Shown: positions 43,775 to 56,815, counted from the first letter of the stretch. The stretch is 64,000 nucleotides of DNA from Datura wrightii (GCA_035772735.1 JASDFA010000006.1:67286001-67350000); one strand, 5' to 3'. Notes: generated from the letters alone by a model not told the origin. Translations and numbers: made by a program.

Positions 43775-46315
43775 TTGTAACACCCCAAAACTTTTTTAGA
43801 CCAGACTCAAGCTTCAAGAAAAATCAACAGAAAAATCAGAAAATTTTTTTCTCAGAAAGACCGAGAAAATGAGTCATTGTCAGCTCCAATGACTCATTGT
43901 GTTAGTCGTGGTGAGCTGGTCTTGTCCATTTGGGAACCAACGAGACAAGGAAAGACCCTTTTTGAGAAACAACGAGTCATCCTATTGGTCGTGGTTTCCC
44001 CTAGCCCAAAAATCCTTCTCAGGACCCCACGACTCAACCAACGAGTCGTCAGAAAGAACGACACGTTGTGAGAGTCGTCGTCTGAGATCTCTAAAATTCC
44101 CCTTCCAGTGAAGACGAGAGGAAACAATGACTCATTGTTTCCCCCAACGAGTCATTTTCAACCTCGTTGTTTCAACTTAGGCATTTCCAAAAGAATCCCT
44201 CTAGTGAACCTAATGACTGTACACGATGACCTGTTGGTTCAACCAATGAGTCGTTGTGTCACCCGTTGCTTGGTCTCCCAGTTTTCCTTGCCCTGTGACC
44301 ACGGGAGGAACCAACGACCCATTGGTTCATCCAACGAGTCATGGTGACCCCCGTTGCCAGAGTCAGTGACTTCTCACCCCAGGCAGTGGAACCAACGAGA
44401 GGTCCCAACGAGTCGTGGTCTCAACCAACGACTCGTTGAGTGACCCATTGGGACCCTATCATCTAGATTTCAGATTTAAATTCCATGGGTACTTTTGTAA
44501 TTTTTCACCTACTTAGTCCCTAAACTACGTCATTTTGGGTTTAAGCAGTTGTTTTAGAGGGGGAAATCCGACGGTTTCTCTCATTCTTTTCTCATCTCTT
44601 CATTAGTTCAGCATAGAGTTCTCTAAGGAAATTTAAAAGAAGTTAGGGTGTTGGATTCATCTCATATTTTTCAAGGAATTATCTTGGGGTTCCCATCTCC
44701 AGATATATGGGAATTCAACAAGGGAATAGTTCTTTCCTTGTATCCCCAAATTCCTCCCTATTTTTCTTTATTAGTTCTAGCCCTGGAATTATCGAATGCT
44801 AAGGAATTGTTAGTCATATTTTGTCTAGTTCATATGGAATATTATTTGATGTGAATTATATATATTTTCCACCATTTTGTGACTGAAATGATGTTTGTTC
44901 TTGTGAAGTGAAATTTAGCCCTAGTTCTTGAACGTAGAAAATCTTGAATCTTGCAATATAGTTTGAATATCGAAATTTCGCGTTGACTTTATCAGTGTTG
45001 GGGACTCCCATGTTGTTAGTAGCATTGGAAATCAATCAGATTATTGTCAGCTTTGTTTTGGTAAGAATGTTAGAATTCTCAAGTGTTAGTCAGAAACATC
45101 AACTGATCAGTTTGACTACAGAAATTCTCAAGGTGCCAGTAGTACCTCCCAGTTATCAGAACCATATTCATAATTAAGTTTTAGTAGTCCAGTAGGCAGT
45201 AATGACACTTTTAGATGAGCAGCTCTGGCTAGCCTTAGGACCCCGGCTTCAGATTACAGTTTGTTCTTTAGACAGTTATGACGCTTCAAGATAAGCAGCT
45301 TTGACCAGTCTTAGAATCCGATTCCAGAATCCGGTCCAATAAGACTCCCAGGGTACTTTCAGATATGTATCCATGACTTGTCTTGGGCCTTAGTTTCGAG
45401 CTATCAACTTAGTATTCAATCTAGGACTATCCAGTGGGAGTAGGACTTAGCACCAAGCGGACCGGGATTCCAGTGCACCTAGGTTCCCAAAACTACGTTG
45501 CCACCGTAGGTTACAGTTTTATTAGCCTCATGGCACCAGACTCTTGTGATCACCCAATTCATGCTTTTATACCCTGACAAGGTATATTGGATCCTACTGA
45601 TGGGGTGTATACATCAGACTTCACGTCTAGCTCACGTGGTTATATGTCGGTTATAGACTCTCCCACTAGTCAGTTTAGTCCTGTTTCAGATTAGGTTAGA
45701 TCAGTACTTCAGATTTAGAGCATGTTTTTGACCACCAGACAGGGTCTTTTAGACCATCTCAGTTATTTCAGTTATTCAGTTCAGTAGCTTTAGTTGGTCA
45801 TTGCATGTCTTTTCAGTTCAGCACTTTTATTCCATTGTGTTATGTTTTCTCCCGCTTACTCAGTATATTCAAAGTACTGACGCATACTTTTATGTTGTAT
45901 CACTTCATGATACAGCTGCAGGATCTCAATCTCAGTCTCGCTAGTCGATTGCTCTTCGAAGACTTCAGCAGTTCTAATTGGTGAGTCCTCATCTTTTGAG
46001 GACGGTGATGATTTCATTCAGTTACATTTTATTTTCTTTTATTTAGATTTGGAGTTAGTTGAGGGCTTGTCCCAGAAACTCATCAGTTGTAGTGGCTTTC
46101 AGACGCAGATTGATTTTTCAGACTTGTAGTTTGTTCAAATATTATGAAACCCGCTTTATTTCTCTCTAAGTATTTATATTTTTTCCTTAAACTTCCACTA
46201 TATATATTTATATGTTACAAAAAATGCCAGTGTATGATAAACTAGGGGTTGACTTGGGGTTACTTGTGACCCCAAGTACTGTGTCCTGTCCAAGGTGTAA
46301 ACTCAGGGCATGACA
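43775..46315 (+). repeat. 3' LTR of element C
   Basis: 2541 bp, preceded by the purine tract ATGGGGAGATAT (43763-43774). R/U5 hairpins are at 45897-45913 and GTCCTC/GAGGAC at 45985-46003. The same ACGAGTCGT word array lies at 43860-44450. Confidence 0.95.
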
Positions 46316-48054
46316 TAAACTACGTCGTTTTAGGCTTGAAATGGGGAGTTTTAAGAGGGGTAAGTTCATCCTAGGCTCATTCACATTATGCATGAAAGTT
46401 GAGGGCTTAAAAGGTGATCAAGTTTAAGTTTTCTACAAGTTCTTCCTCAATTCTCTTTGGGCTATCAAGGAATTGGTGTAATCAGACCCTTTCAGGTATG
46501 TAGGGTCATGAATGGGTGAATTTATTCACATTCATGCCCAATCCCTCTCTAATTCATGAAAATCTATGTGTTGATCCTATGGGGTTTTAACCCAATGCAT
46601 GAATTTCCTAAGTTTCTACCATGGGTATGATCTAAGCACGTTTCTATTATTGAATTATGATTTATAGGCAAGTTTTACATTGTTTTCAATTATAATCATA
46701 TTTTCAAGCTTTATAAATTGAAATGCCCATCCATGAGAAGTTCATGAAAGTTGAGATTTATGATGAATGTTCAGGTATGATGAGATATTATTGATGAAAA
46801 GCATGGTTTCAAGTTACTCATGTCTATGATCATGTTTTCAAGTGAATTAAGTATTTTCAAGCATGTGTAAGTAGTAGGAAAGCCCATATGTTCAAGCATG
46901 ATTTATGATTTCACGAATTAGATTACCACATAATTTGGAGTCAAGACTCCCAATTATGTTCATCTTGTTGTAAGGTTTGTGCTAAGGATCCTCATGTATA
47001 ATTTCATATTTGATATGTATATGATTATTCAGCTTCGTTGAAAAATGATGGAGAGAATATGCATTTTTTTGGGAGTAGTGTTTAGCACCGAGTAGGTTAA
47101 GAGTCAGTCAACCCTATGCCTCAAAACTACGTGCTGACGTATGTATGATTAGATTATTTTGGGACCTCCTATGTGAGTTCTCCCTTGCCCCAAGGGGGCC
47201 TTGAGCTTGATATCGATATCATGGTATCGCCCTTATCCCTAGCAAGGCTTTGGACGGCTCTATCCACTTGAGTGTGATAGTTGGGACCACGTAAGCTCTA
47301 TCGTGGTAATCTCAGTTATATGACGAGTCTCCCATTATTCCTCATGATTTCAGTTATGCATGTTTATCATTCATGATATCTATATATGTTCTAAAACAGG
47401 TTTGGCATAATGTTCAGTTTTACTTATGATTATCAGATTTCAGCTTTGGGTCATTCAATTCAGTTATGATGTTTAGTTATGTTTAGATCATGATTTCAGA
47501 AAATAGCATGCAAGCCCTACTCTTAGATTCTTATCTAATTGTATTTTATATTATGCATGTTTTAAATGATTTTACTTGTTTAAGCGGTTTTACTAACCTT
47601 TGCATACTCGGTACATTTCATGTACTGACCGCATACTCTATGTTGTATCATTTTATGATACAGGCTCTGATCTTCAAACTCAGCCCCGTCACTAGCCAGT
47701 TTTCGGAGTTAGCATCCAGTCTCTATTGGTGAGTCATCATTTTTCGAGGACCATTTTTTATCAGATATCTTTGTACTTTCAGTTTTCAAACTTGTCGAGC
47801 TAGTTGGGGGTGTTGTCCCATCAACCCATTAGATATGTTAGAGGCTTTCAGACTGTATGTAGTTATCAACTTGTTATGTATTTTGTGAATTCTGATTGAG
47901 GTTATGTTATGATTAGACTTCCATCATGTTCATTATGTTAAGTATTCCGCTTTATTTGATTGAGTTAGATGTATGTTCATGCCATAGATCGACTTGGAGT
48001 CTCTCGGGGCTCGTTGTCCCTTGTCTCAATCCAGACTATGTTCGGATCGTGACA

Positions 48055-48693
48055 GGGGAATTTCTTCCACCTTCATGCCCAATACAATCTCAATTCATGA
48101 ATTCTAGTCTTCAATTATTATTTTCTTACAAATCTGGGTTAAATCCAATTTTGATGAAAAACTCTATGACCTCTTTAATTTTGATTCTCTCATGTTCCAA
48201 TCCATGCTTTATGATTTTAATGACATGTTTTCTTCTAAGATCTCTTAAGAACCTATGTTTTCAAGTTATGATGAATTACCCTATTATGTATGAATTTCAT
48301 GAATTTCAAGATTATGTATCATGGCCGATCTTCGACATTATTTTCATAACTAGTTCACGTATGTTAAGATATTTATGAATTTCATGATCTGAACTAGCCC
48401 AGGCAAAACCAAATATGTTTCATGATTATGATATGAGCACTATGTATGTTTTGAGAGTAGTATTTAACACCAAGCGAATAAGGGTTCGAGACAACCCAAG
48501 TTCCATAACTACGTGCCACCATAGGATGAGGGGTCCTCGCTAGTAAAGAGTTTCTCCTCGCCCCTAGCCTAAGGAATCCTTGCCAGTTTAGAGTGTCTAC
48601 CTTACGCTACTAGCTCATGAGTGAATATCACGCCTTCATGGTTCATAATCTTGGCAAGGTATGGACACACCTCCCAGCTAGGGTTACAAGCTA
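48055..48693 (+). repeat. 5' LTR of element D, second piece
   Basis: Aligns with 59832-60092 and 62436-62810 of the 3' LTR. It ends at the ACAAGCTA copy flanking the hAT element. Confidence 0.85.
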
Positions 48694-51600
48694 AGGGTGG
48701 CAATGGATCGAAATTGAAACTATCAGTCCAGTTTTTTCCGTAAACGGACCGGGTCCGGGACCCAGTTGACCGGTACGTTGACTGAAATTGGGTCTATCAG
48801 TATTGGGTCTACCGATTTTTCCCTCTTGTCCAATCCGGTCCATGTATTACCGGTGTGAAATTGGGTCAGACCGAGTCCAACGATTATTAATTTTTTTAAT
48901 TAATTTCTTTATATTATATTAAAAAATAGTTTTTATAATTTATTAATCATTAGTCCATTAGTCTATTAGTCTACTAAGAATTTAAGATAACCATTTCTTT
49001 GGGATATTTTTTGATAAAATTTTTTATTAAGTTAAAAATTATTAACATTTTTATGAAACTATTCAAAAGTTAATACAGAACTTATTTAATATTTTAAAGT
49101 TAATAATTTATGAACTTTTTTACAAAACTAACTTATTTTTTTTAATAAGTCAAAACTTATTAAAATTTTAACGTATTAAAGTTTTGTAAAATAATAAATA
49201 ACAATAAATTTATGAAGTAAGTTACTAAGTTAGAAAATCAAATATAAATTAAATTTTAAGTTAGTAATACTAATTATCTATAAAATGGCTTGCATTAAAT
49301 AAAAGACAATTATTAAAAAAATTTAAGGCGAATAGCCTATAAATTTATTCTAATAAATAAAATTGTACATGTATTACAAAATATTAGAAGAATAAAAGAG
49401 TACCTAATCTATGCATCCATCTTCTAGGAATGGTACTGTTTCAATTAGGTATCTATTATTATACTAATATCTATGATCTCCAAAATATTATTTTCGTAAT
49501 TTAATTATCATTTCCTCTTAAATATTTTTTGGAATTTGTACTCTTCCGTGTTCCTCCATTGCCTCCATGTCATAATTGTTATTTGCCCCAAATACTTCAT
49601 CTATTTCATCTTCAATTTGGGCTGATAACTTTGGCAGTCCATAGTTTCTTCATTCAGCATTTATCCAATCTCTGAATAACACTGATATTTCTAAACTGTC
49701 TTTTGCCAAAGAATACTGGTGGTCTCCAATATAAATCTCTCCACACTGAAAGTTTTCTCCGAAGCTTCTGAAGATGCTTGAATGGCTAAGACATCTTGAA
49801 CCACCCTTGAAAGCCTTGGATATTATTCGCTATGGTTCTTCCACCATGCCAAAAGTTGCGACTCTCCACTAGCATCTCTGATACTATCTCGTGCCTGCAA
49901 AATATATGAATAAAAGTCGTTACTGCTAGATGATTTGAGACCAAGATAATCACCCATCAAGTCATCAAGATCTTCTACCCTAGGCCTAGAACTAACAGGT
50001 AGCGTTGTTGGAACATTTTGTTCGATTATTATATATACGTTATATAAGTTTCTAGATTTAGCTATTATACTACTCTTACGCATCTCAAGGGTTGGTAATT
50101 CATCCGGTTGAATTTCTAAATTTGTATAAATAGCTTCAACTATTTTTTCAACACCTTGAGCTTTATAAAAAGGGTTGAATAAAGTAGCAGTCAAATAAAT
50201 TTTGGAAATAGGAAAAAAAAATTTAAATTTTTCAATCATATATTGAATAGGCTCTTTAAACATTTTAATTTGTTTAAATTTTGCAAATTCAATTGAAATA
50301 GCAGTAATATTTACTAATACTGAAGAAATAGTCAGATAATATTGACCAGATATTGCATTTGTAGTTGTATAAAAAGTTTTCAAAAATTTAATAATTTAAG
50401 AAACTTGATTCCAATCATCATCACAAAGTCTTGAATAAGGATCCACATTATGAGCATTATAAACTAATTGTATAGGCATACGATAAACATAAGCTACTTC
50501 AAACATTTCATATAAAGAGTTCCATCGAGTAGACACTTTTTTTGGAACTTTACTAAATTCAAGTTGACATGCTACACAATGATTTTTATATTCAACAAGT
50601 CTAGCCTTTAGTTTTGGATTAAAAATCCAAGCACAAGTAAGTATAACTTTTTGACAACTAACTCCAAATATATCAAGACCATCTTTTACAATTAAATTAT
50701 AAATATGTGCGGCACATTTAACATGAAAGGCATCGTTATCAATTGGACAGAGTCTAGGTTTTAGAAAATCGACTGCTTTCAAATTATTAGAAGCATTGTC
50801 TAAAGTGACACCCATTATTTTATCACAAAGATTAAAATACTGTAAAATACCTCCTATTTTATATCTTATTATTCTTTTTTGTATATTTCATTCATGATCA
50901 ATCCAATGAGCGATAACAGTAAAATAATCATTACCATTAATACTACGACCCATATTAGAAGTAATAGATATTCTATCATCAAAATATACAAAGAGACAAC
51001 GAAGATAATGACAGTGTTCAGCTTGATATTTAAAATTATTATTTTCAATTGTGTTTCTAGAAAAACCTTAAAAAGAAGGATTATACACCTACTAAGTATA
51101 ATGAATAAAACTAAGATGTGAAGGAAAACTGAAAGGCAAACCACAAATAGCTACCATTTTAGCTAATTCTTCACGATCTTTTTCCTGGCTATATGTGACG
51201 TTTGTGCTTAGGCCAGTCGGGTTAGTCCTATTTAAAATAGTTTGAACCATGTTAGACACTCCTACTCTTATAGATCCTTCAGGCAATGGTGTACCATTTT
51301 TTTAGCCTTAGCAACATCTTCTAGGTGAGAAAAATCTTTATTACATTGCCTCAAATATTTAGTTATCAACCCCGTCCCACCTTTCGATCCCCCAGTAAAA
51401 CATTTCATTACTTTCTTACATTTTAAACAAGTAGCAGTAGTTTTTTAAACTATTTTTCACCATAAATTGCCAAACTAATGACCTTTTAGGACGTTTGGTC
51501 CTAGTGGCCCTTGTAAATGTAGGTAATTCCATAACCGGACTAGTAGGGGTAGGGGTCTTCTCTAACTCTTCTTCTTCTCCTGTACATCTTGAGAATCCTC

Positions 51601-52503
51601 TAAGTCTTCTTCAAAATTAATATAAACTCTATCTATGGTCTCATGATCTAATTGAGTAGCAGAATTAACATCATAAGGTTGTTGACGTGATAAATAAATT
51701 TCATCAACATAAGTTTCATCTACATTAGTAAATCTAGGTAGTGGCATTGGTGGTAATGATCTAGAACTATTTACACGTCCCCTATTAGTAGCACCCATAA
51801 TTCTTTTACCTCTACTTTGTTTATCGGCATCCATATTTTAACATATAAAATAAGCAAATAGAGATATTAAATAAATAAAATATGAATAACAAATTAACAA
51901 GCAATATAAATATAGCAACAAAAAAAACTATAAGTAAACAAATAAAGAGATTAAAGTTGGAACTAATATACTAAACATTTGCGTAAAACGCAAATGTTAA
52001 AAGCTGAAATTGAGATATGACAATTGAAGCTTGCAAATGGCTTCAACAAAAATCTCCTAACTCCAATTAGCCAATACCACAAAATATAAAATTAAAAGCT
52101 TAGAGAGTAGAGACTAGAGAGAATTTGTGAGCTTGAGAGAATAATAGAGAGAGTTAGCGATTTTGTGAGAAAAATAGGATAAATATGAAATATATTTATA
52201 GTGTAGAGGTGTTAAGGGGGTAGGGGTGTTTGGGGGCAAATAGAGCTATTAGGAGTCATGGATGGGCCCCACTGCCCGTTGCCACATGGCTCCTAACGGT
52301 AACAACAAAAAAACTAAAATTTGACTGTTAACCAGACTGGAACCAGGTCTATCGGTACCATTTAGACCTGTCCAAACCCTCATTCTGCACCAATTCCCCT
52401 ACCCGGTATCCCCTAGCCCATTTCCTACTGGGTCTTACCAGTACCGGGTTCGTTATTGGTACCAAACAAGACCGGTTCAGACCCAGTTCCCTTGCCACCC
52501 TTA
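48694..52503 (-). mobile_element. hAT transposon in the D 5' LTR
   Basis: 3810 bp with inverted ends AGGGTGGCAA (48694) and TTGCCACCCT (ending 52501-52503). The 8-bp flanks are ACAAGCTA (48686-48693) and ACAAGTTG (52504-52511), which match except for two transitions. The empty site is in the D 3' LTR near 62810. Both subterminal regions are full of GGGTC, CCGGT and GACCCAG words. The transposase gene runs on the minus strand. Size, ends, 8-bp duplication and protein all agree with hAT. Confidence 0.93.
49640..51834 (-). pseudogene. hAT transposase, BED-finger type, inactive
   Basis: Read leftward from ATG 51832-51834: MDADKQSRGKR; a BED zinc finger (RSLVWQFM...CLKC...LITKYLRQC); [79 protein letters not shown]; and the C-terminal dimerisation region DVLAIQASSEASEKTFS. 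The usual SDxW motif reads SNMG, so the first catalytic Asp is lost; the Asp in LDNASNN is present. Frameshifts lie near 51440, 51300, 51120 and 50860, and stops near 50394 and 49823. Confidence 0.92.
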
Positions 52504-53311
52504 ACAAGTTGGGCTCAATGTATGCTCACTTGGAGTATGTCGGTTATAAGAATCTCCCATTGTTTCGTGATTTCTCTACACATGTTCATATTCACGCTTC
52601 ACGATATTATGACTTATGATATTTTGTCTCAATATTCACTTTATGAGGATTTACTTATGATTTTGGTCATGTCCAGCTTTATGATTCAGTTTCGAAAACC
52701 TTGAGATTGTATTCGATTTATGATCAGAAATCATGTTTTAGCTTACTTAGTCAACACACTCCCAATTATTCACCCCCATAACCTGGGTGATCTTCAGAAT
52801 CTCCTTGATGAAATCATTTTAGAATATCATTTTACTACCATGTTTTACTTAGTACATTCAAAGTACTGACCGCATATTTTTGTGCTATATCATCTCATGA
52901 TATAGGTTCAGGTGATCAGTCTTATCCCCGCAACTAGGTTCGATCTTGCTCCAGCTTCAACACAGATTTGGTGAGTCCTCATCACCCGAGAAAGTCAGTT
53001 TTGATGCATGTTCTTTTTATGTCCTTTCAGTTTTTACACTTTAGCCAAGCTAGTTAGAGGTTTTGTCCCTTCAGGTCATCATATGCTTAGAGGATTTCAA
53101 ACATGATGTATAGATACTCAGCTGTTTGACTTGTCATCTTAGTTTTAATGGTTTATGGTATCTTAGACTTTCGCTTATGATAAGATACATGATTTATTTC
53201 CGATTATTTTTATGCTCATAATTATGTTATGCATGTGCCATGGGTTAGCTTGGAGCCATTTGTGGTCCTAGGTCCTGTGTTATGTCTGGGGTCCATGCTC
53301 GAGTTGTAACA
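52504..53311 (+). repeat. 5' LTR of element D, last piece
   Basis: Holds the R hairpin TATATCAT/ATGATATA (52886-52893, 52897-52904; loop CTC) after ACTGACCGC, then GAGTCCTCATCACCCGAG near 52972. Ends TGTAACA at 53311. Confidence 0.88.
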
Positions 53312-53315
53312 AACA

Positions 53316-53327
53316 TGGTATCAGAGC
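53316..53327 (+). other. Primer binding site of element D
   Basis: TGGTATCAGAGC, exact initiator tRNA-Met type. Confidence 0.95.
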
Positions 53328-53524
53328 ATCAGGTTTTGGTGTTTCCTAGGGAGTCTGAAAGTCGTGTTAAGTAGAGTCTTTTTCACAGATATGAAGTGCA
53401 CCACACTTATGAGGAAGAGGCTATGAGATATTTTAGGAAATTTTCCTTCTTTCATGATCTATGTCATGCGATGAAGTTCAACTCTCTCTATTCCTCTAAC
53501 TCGTGCTATATACATTTGAAAAAA

Positions 53525-54770
53525 ATGCCTCCATAAAGAGCCAACAGAAGAAGTAATGGAAACGGAAATAGCCATGGAAATGACAATAGAGATAGGCATC
53601 AGCTAGCCCCACTAGCTCCAGCGAATCTTTTGAATGAGCAGGTGACTCATGCTGAGTTTAGGAATGCTTTCCAGATGTTGTCCTAGGCTATGACAGCCTA
53701 GGTCAACCAGCAGGCAGTTGCACCTGTGAACACTAATGGGAGTGTTGCAGCGGCTAGAATGCGAGACTTCACTAGAATGAACCTGCCAAAGTTTCATGGT
53801 TAAGGTGGACGAGGATCCTCAAGAGTTTATTGAGGAGATCCAGAAGATTACCCAGATTATGAGGGTTTTAGGAGAGGAGAGTGCAGACTTAGCCTCCTAT
53901 CAGCTGAAGGGGGTAGCTTACATTTAGTTCAAGCAGTGAAAGGAGGGTTCATTGAGTAGATCTAGTCCCTATTGGTTGGGATGAGTTCATGATAGCTTTC
54001 TTGGATAGATTCTTTCCTTGGGAGTTGAGGGAAGCAAAGGCAGCAGAGTTTATCAACTTGAAGCAGAAAAACATGACTGTTCAGGAGTATGCCTTGAGAT
54101 TCACCAGCTTTCCAAGTATGCTCCAGAGATGGTCGCTGAGCCGAGGGCTCGCATGAGCAAGTTCGTTTCATGGGTTTCATATTCACTGGTCAAGAAGTGC
54201 AGGACCACTATGCTTACCAGTGACATTGATATCTCTTATCTCATGATCCATACCCAGCAGATATAGAAGGAAAAGATGAAGGAGAAGTTGAGGGAGACCA
54301 AAAGGGCTAGGACAAGGAACTTTAAGTATTCTCAGTAGAGGTCCGGTGGTGGACATCACTTGCTATCCCATCTGAGGTCATTAGCGCCATTTCCATCATT
54401 AGCCAGTATATCATCTAGGCCCAGAGGTGATTAGAGAGGTAGGGAATTAGGCTCTCGAGGTCAGAGGAGCATGTCAGGGGGGCGTACTTTCCCAGATTTT
54501 AGGAACTGTGGTAAGAACCACCTAGAAGAGTTCTTGGTTGGTTCAGATGCTTGCTTCGGGTGTGGGAAACCCAAAAATAGACTCAGGGATTATCCTTCAG
54601 CTAGATAAGGTGACGGTAGAGGTCGTTCCCCCAACACTTCTTCACCAGCTCTAACATCTTGCCTATCTCAACAGGGTGCATCTTTTAGTGCAGATGGAGG
54701 ATAGCGCCAGAACCATTTCTATGCCCTTTCTTCATGCTAGGAGCAAGGGAATTCACCAGATATGGTCATG
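53525..54770 (+). pseudogene. Element D gag, broken
   Basis: ATG 53525 starts MPP with a stop at the fourth codon, then RANRRSNGNGN, THAEFRNAFQML, MRDFTRMNLPKFHG, ADLASYQLKGVAY, FINLKQKNMTVQEYAL and KEKLRETKRARTRN in changing frames. The first zinc knuckle is degenerate and the second reads CFGCGK...RD with the last Cys replaced by Tyr. Confidence 0.85.
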
Positions 54771-55270
54771 GGTATGTTACGAGTCTTCCATCTTTGATGT
54801 TTATGCATTGCTAGATCTAGGGGCCACATTATCCTTCGTGACTCCCTATGTTGCTATCAATCTCGGTGTTGTCTCAAAATTCTCTCAGAACCCTTCTCAG
54901 TCTCTACTACTATTAGTGAGTCAGTTATAGCTTGACGGGTATAAAAAAATTGACCAGTTATAGTTCCTCAACAAGTCACCTCAACTGACTTAGTAGAGTT
55001 AGACATGACCGACTTTGATGTCATCTTCGGCATGGATTATTTGTATTCTTGTTATACTTCAGTAAATTGTAGAAGCCATACCGTAGAGTTCTAATTTCTC
55101 GGTCAACCAATCCTAGAAAGGAAGGGTAGTTCAGTTGTTCCTGTAGGTCGATTTGTCTCCTACCTTAAGGCCAAGAAGATGATTTCCAAGAGTTGTGTAT
55201 ATCATTTAGTTTGGGTTAAGAATTCTACATCCGAGACCCCGACTCTATAGTTAGTTCCTATTGTGTATAA
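54771..55270 (+). pseudogene. Element D protease, broken
   Basis: The active site YALLDLGATLSFVTPYVA is intact (Asp near 54813). Further on DFDVIFGMDYLYSCYTSVNC and SYLKAKKMISKSCVYHLVWVK are in other frames, with stops near 54930, 55094 and 55249. Confidence 0.87.
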
Positions 55271-56815
55271 GTATCCAAATGTGTTTTCAGATGATCTACC
55301 AAGAGTTCCTTCGAGCAGGATATTGACTTTGAGATCGACCTTCTCCCTGATATGCAGCCCAGATCTATTCCTCCTTATAGAATGTCTCCAGCCAAGCTAA
55401 AGGAGTTGAAGGAGAAGTTGAAGATCTCTTAGATAAGTGTTTCATCAGGCCTACTAAGTCCGTATGGGGTGCTCTAGTCCTTTTCTTGTTCAAGAAAGAT
55501 GGTTCTCTCAGGATGTGCATCGACTATAGTCAGTTGAACAAAGTCACAATCAAGAATAAGTATCCCCTCCCCTGGATTAATGACTTGTTCAATCATCTTC
55601 AGGGTGCTAGTTATTTCTCAAAGATAGACCTTAGATCTGGCTATCATCAACTCAGAGTTAAAGAGTGTGACATTCCGAAGACAACTTTCAGAACTCAGTA
55701 TGGTCACTATGAAATTGTGGTTATGTTTTTTGGACTAACGAATGATCTTGCGGCCTTTATGGATTTGATGAGCAAGGTGTTCAAGCAGTATTTAGATATG
55801 TTCATCACTTTATAGACAATATCCCCATATACTCTTGGAGTAAGAAGGAGCATACTGCCCATTTGAGGATTGTGTTGCAAACTCTTAAAGACCATCAGGG
55901 GTCATTTGGTTATGGGTTAGAGTTATGCAAATATTAGTAATATATGAATTAGTTATGAAGAAATCTATGTGTTACTTTATGCAGGGATTAGTTATGCAGA
56001 AATTAATTATTCATGTATTAGTTATGTAGGTATTAGTTATGCAAGTATTAGTTATGTAGGTATTATTTATGTAGGATTTATAGTTATTGAAATTACAATA
56101 CATGAATTACTAATTATTAAATATTTAATTCATTATAAATTAATATATATTATTTATAAATAAATAAGTAAATAAATAGTATAAAATTCTTCCTTTTTTC
56201 ACAAAAATAATATAACTTTTTTTATTTTAATAAAAGAGGGCTTACAGCCCTTTAAAAAAAATTAGTCAACAATTTTTTTAAGTTTAAAAGTCGTGTACTT
56301 ACATATCGAATTAAAAAAGACTTCAAAAGTAAATTCACAGAGGTAAATGCATAATTTTTAGTATTTTATCCATGTATAACTAATACAAACATAACTTATT
56401 CACCTTCTACTCCGCCATAAAATAATACATATATTTTCTCATAAGTTATGTAAGTATTAGTTATGTAGAATTACTAAAACACAACTAAACACCGCATAAA
56501 ATTAATACATGAATAACTTTTATGCAAAATTTGAAACCTACCAACCAAACATGGTATAAAATTAATATATGAATAGCTTTTATCCAATTTAGAAACCAAA
56601 CATGGTATACAATTAATACATGAATAACCAAGTTATTCATGTATTAACTTATACCTTATCCAATTACCAAACGGCCTCTCAGTTGTTTGCTAAATTCAGT
56701 AAGTGTGAGTTTTGGCTGAAGTTATTTGCATTCCTTGGGCATGTAGTGTCTAGTAAGGGTGTGCAGGTAGACTCTCAGAAGATTGAGGCGGTGAAGAACT
56801 GGCCTAGACCTGTCA
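55271..56815 (+). pseudogene. Element D reverse transcriptase, split by a MITE
   Basis: [60 protein letters not shown] and [16 protein letters not shown], then a frameshift into FIDN (55809-55820), where the second catalytic Asp is now Asn. [16 protein letters not shown] reaches 55898. After the MITE it resumes at 56683 with [37 protein letters not shown]. The sequence joins cleanly once the insert and 4-bp flank are removed. Confidence 0.9.
55899..56678. mobile_element. MITE, 780 bp, in the D reverse transcriptase
   Basis: Inverted ends GGGTCATTTGGTTATGGG (left) and GAGGCCGTTTGGTAATTGG (right, reversed). Flanks share TCAG (55895-55898, 56679-56682); the sure part of the duplication is CAG. 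There is no coding capacity. The left part has a tandem 15-bp ATTAGTTATGYAGGT-type repeat (about 55978-56080). The right end carries several near-copies of ACCAAACATGGTATAAAATT and a long dyad ATTAATACATGAATAACC/GTTATTCATGTATTAA at its tip. The GGGGTC-TTTGGT end type is common in Solanaceae MITEs (from memory); superfamily not settled. Confidence 0.85.

Larger units (their letters stand above)
34037..46315 (+). mobile_element. Element C, Tekay-like chromovirus inside the B 3' LTR
   Basis: LTRs are 34037-36566 and 43775-46315, with a TAAAC duplication at 34032-34036 and 46316-46320. Internal 36567-43774 includes a solo LTR at 38031-40311. Without that insert the element is about 10 kb, normal for the family. 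Sample stretches at both LTR ends differ by roughly a tenth of positions, so it is much older than element A. All genes are broken. Confidence 0.95.
21381..48054 (+). mobile_element. Element B, Tekay-like chromovirus inside the D 5' LTR
   Basis: The LTRs start TGTAATAGCC (21381) and TGTAATACCC (31138) and end TGACA (26105 and 48054). The LTRs carry three nested insertions. Without these, the 5' LTR is about 2.18 kb, the 3' LTR about 2.21 kb and the internal part 5.03 kb. GGGG occurs at both flanks (21377-21380, 48055-48058). The uninterrupted sequence is seen in the D 3' LTR near 59830, which confirms the insertion point. Confidence 0.9.
31138..48054 (+). repeat. 3' LTR of element B, split by a solo LTR and element C
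   Basis: Pieces: 31138-31584, 34004-34036 and 46316-48054. Rejoined length is about 2.2 kb and the content matches the 5' LTR. The last piece gives the uninterrupted version of the sites opened elsewhere. Confidence 0.9.

Noticed and set aside
50869..51144. Leucine/isoleucine-rich 'membrane protein' ORF on the minus strand
   Set aside because: It is the hAT transposase region read in the wrong frame; the correct frame gives [10 protein letters not shown] and [11 protein letters not shown].
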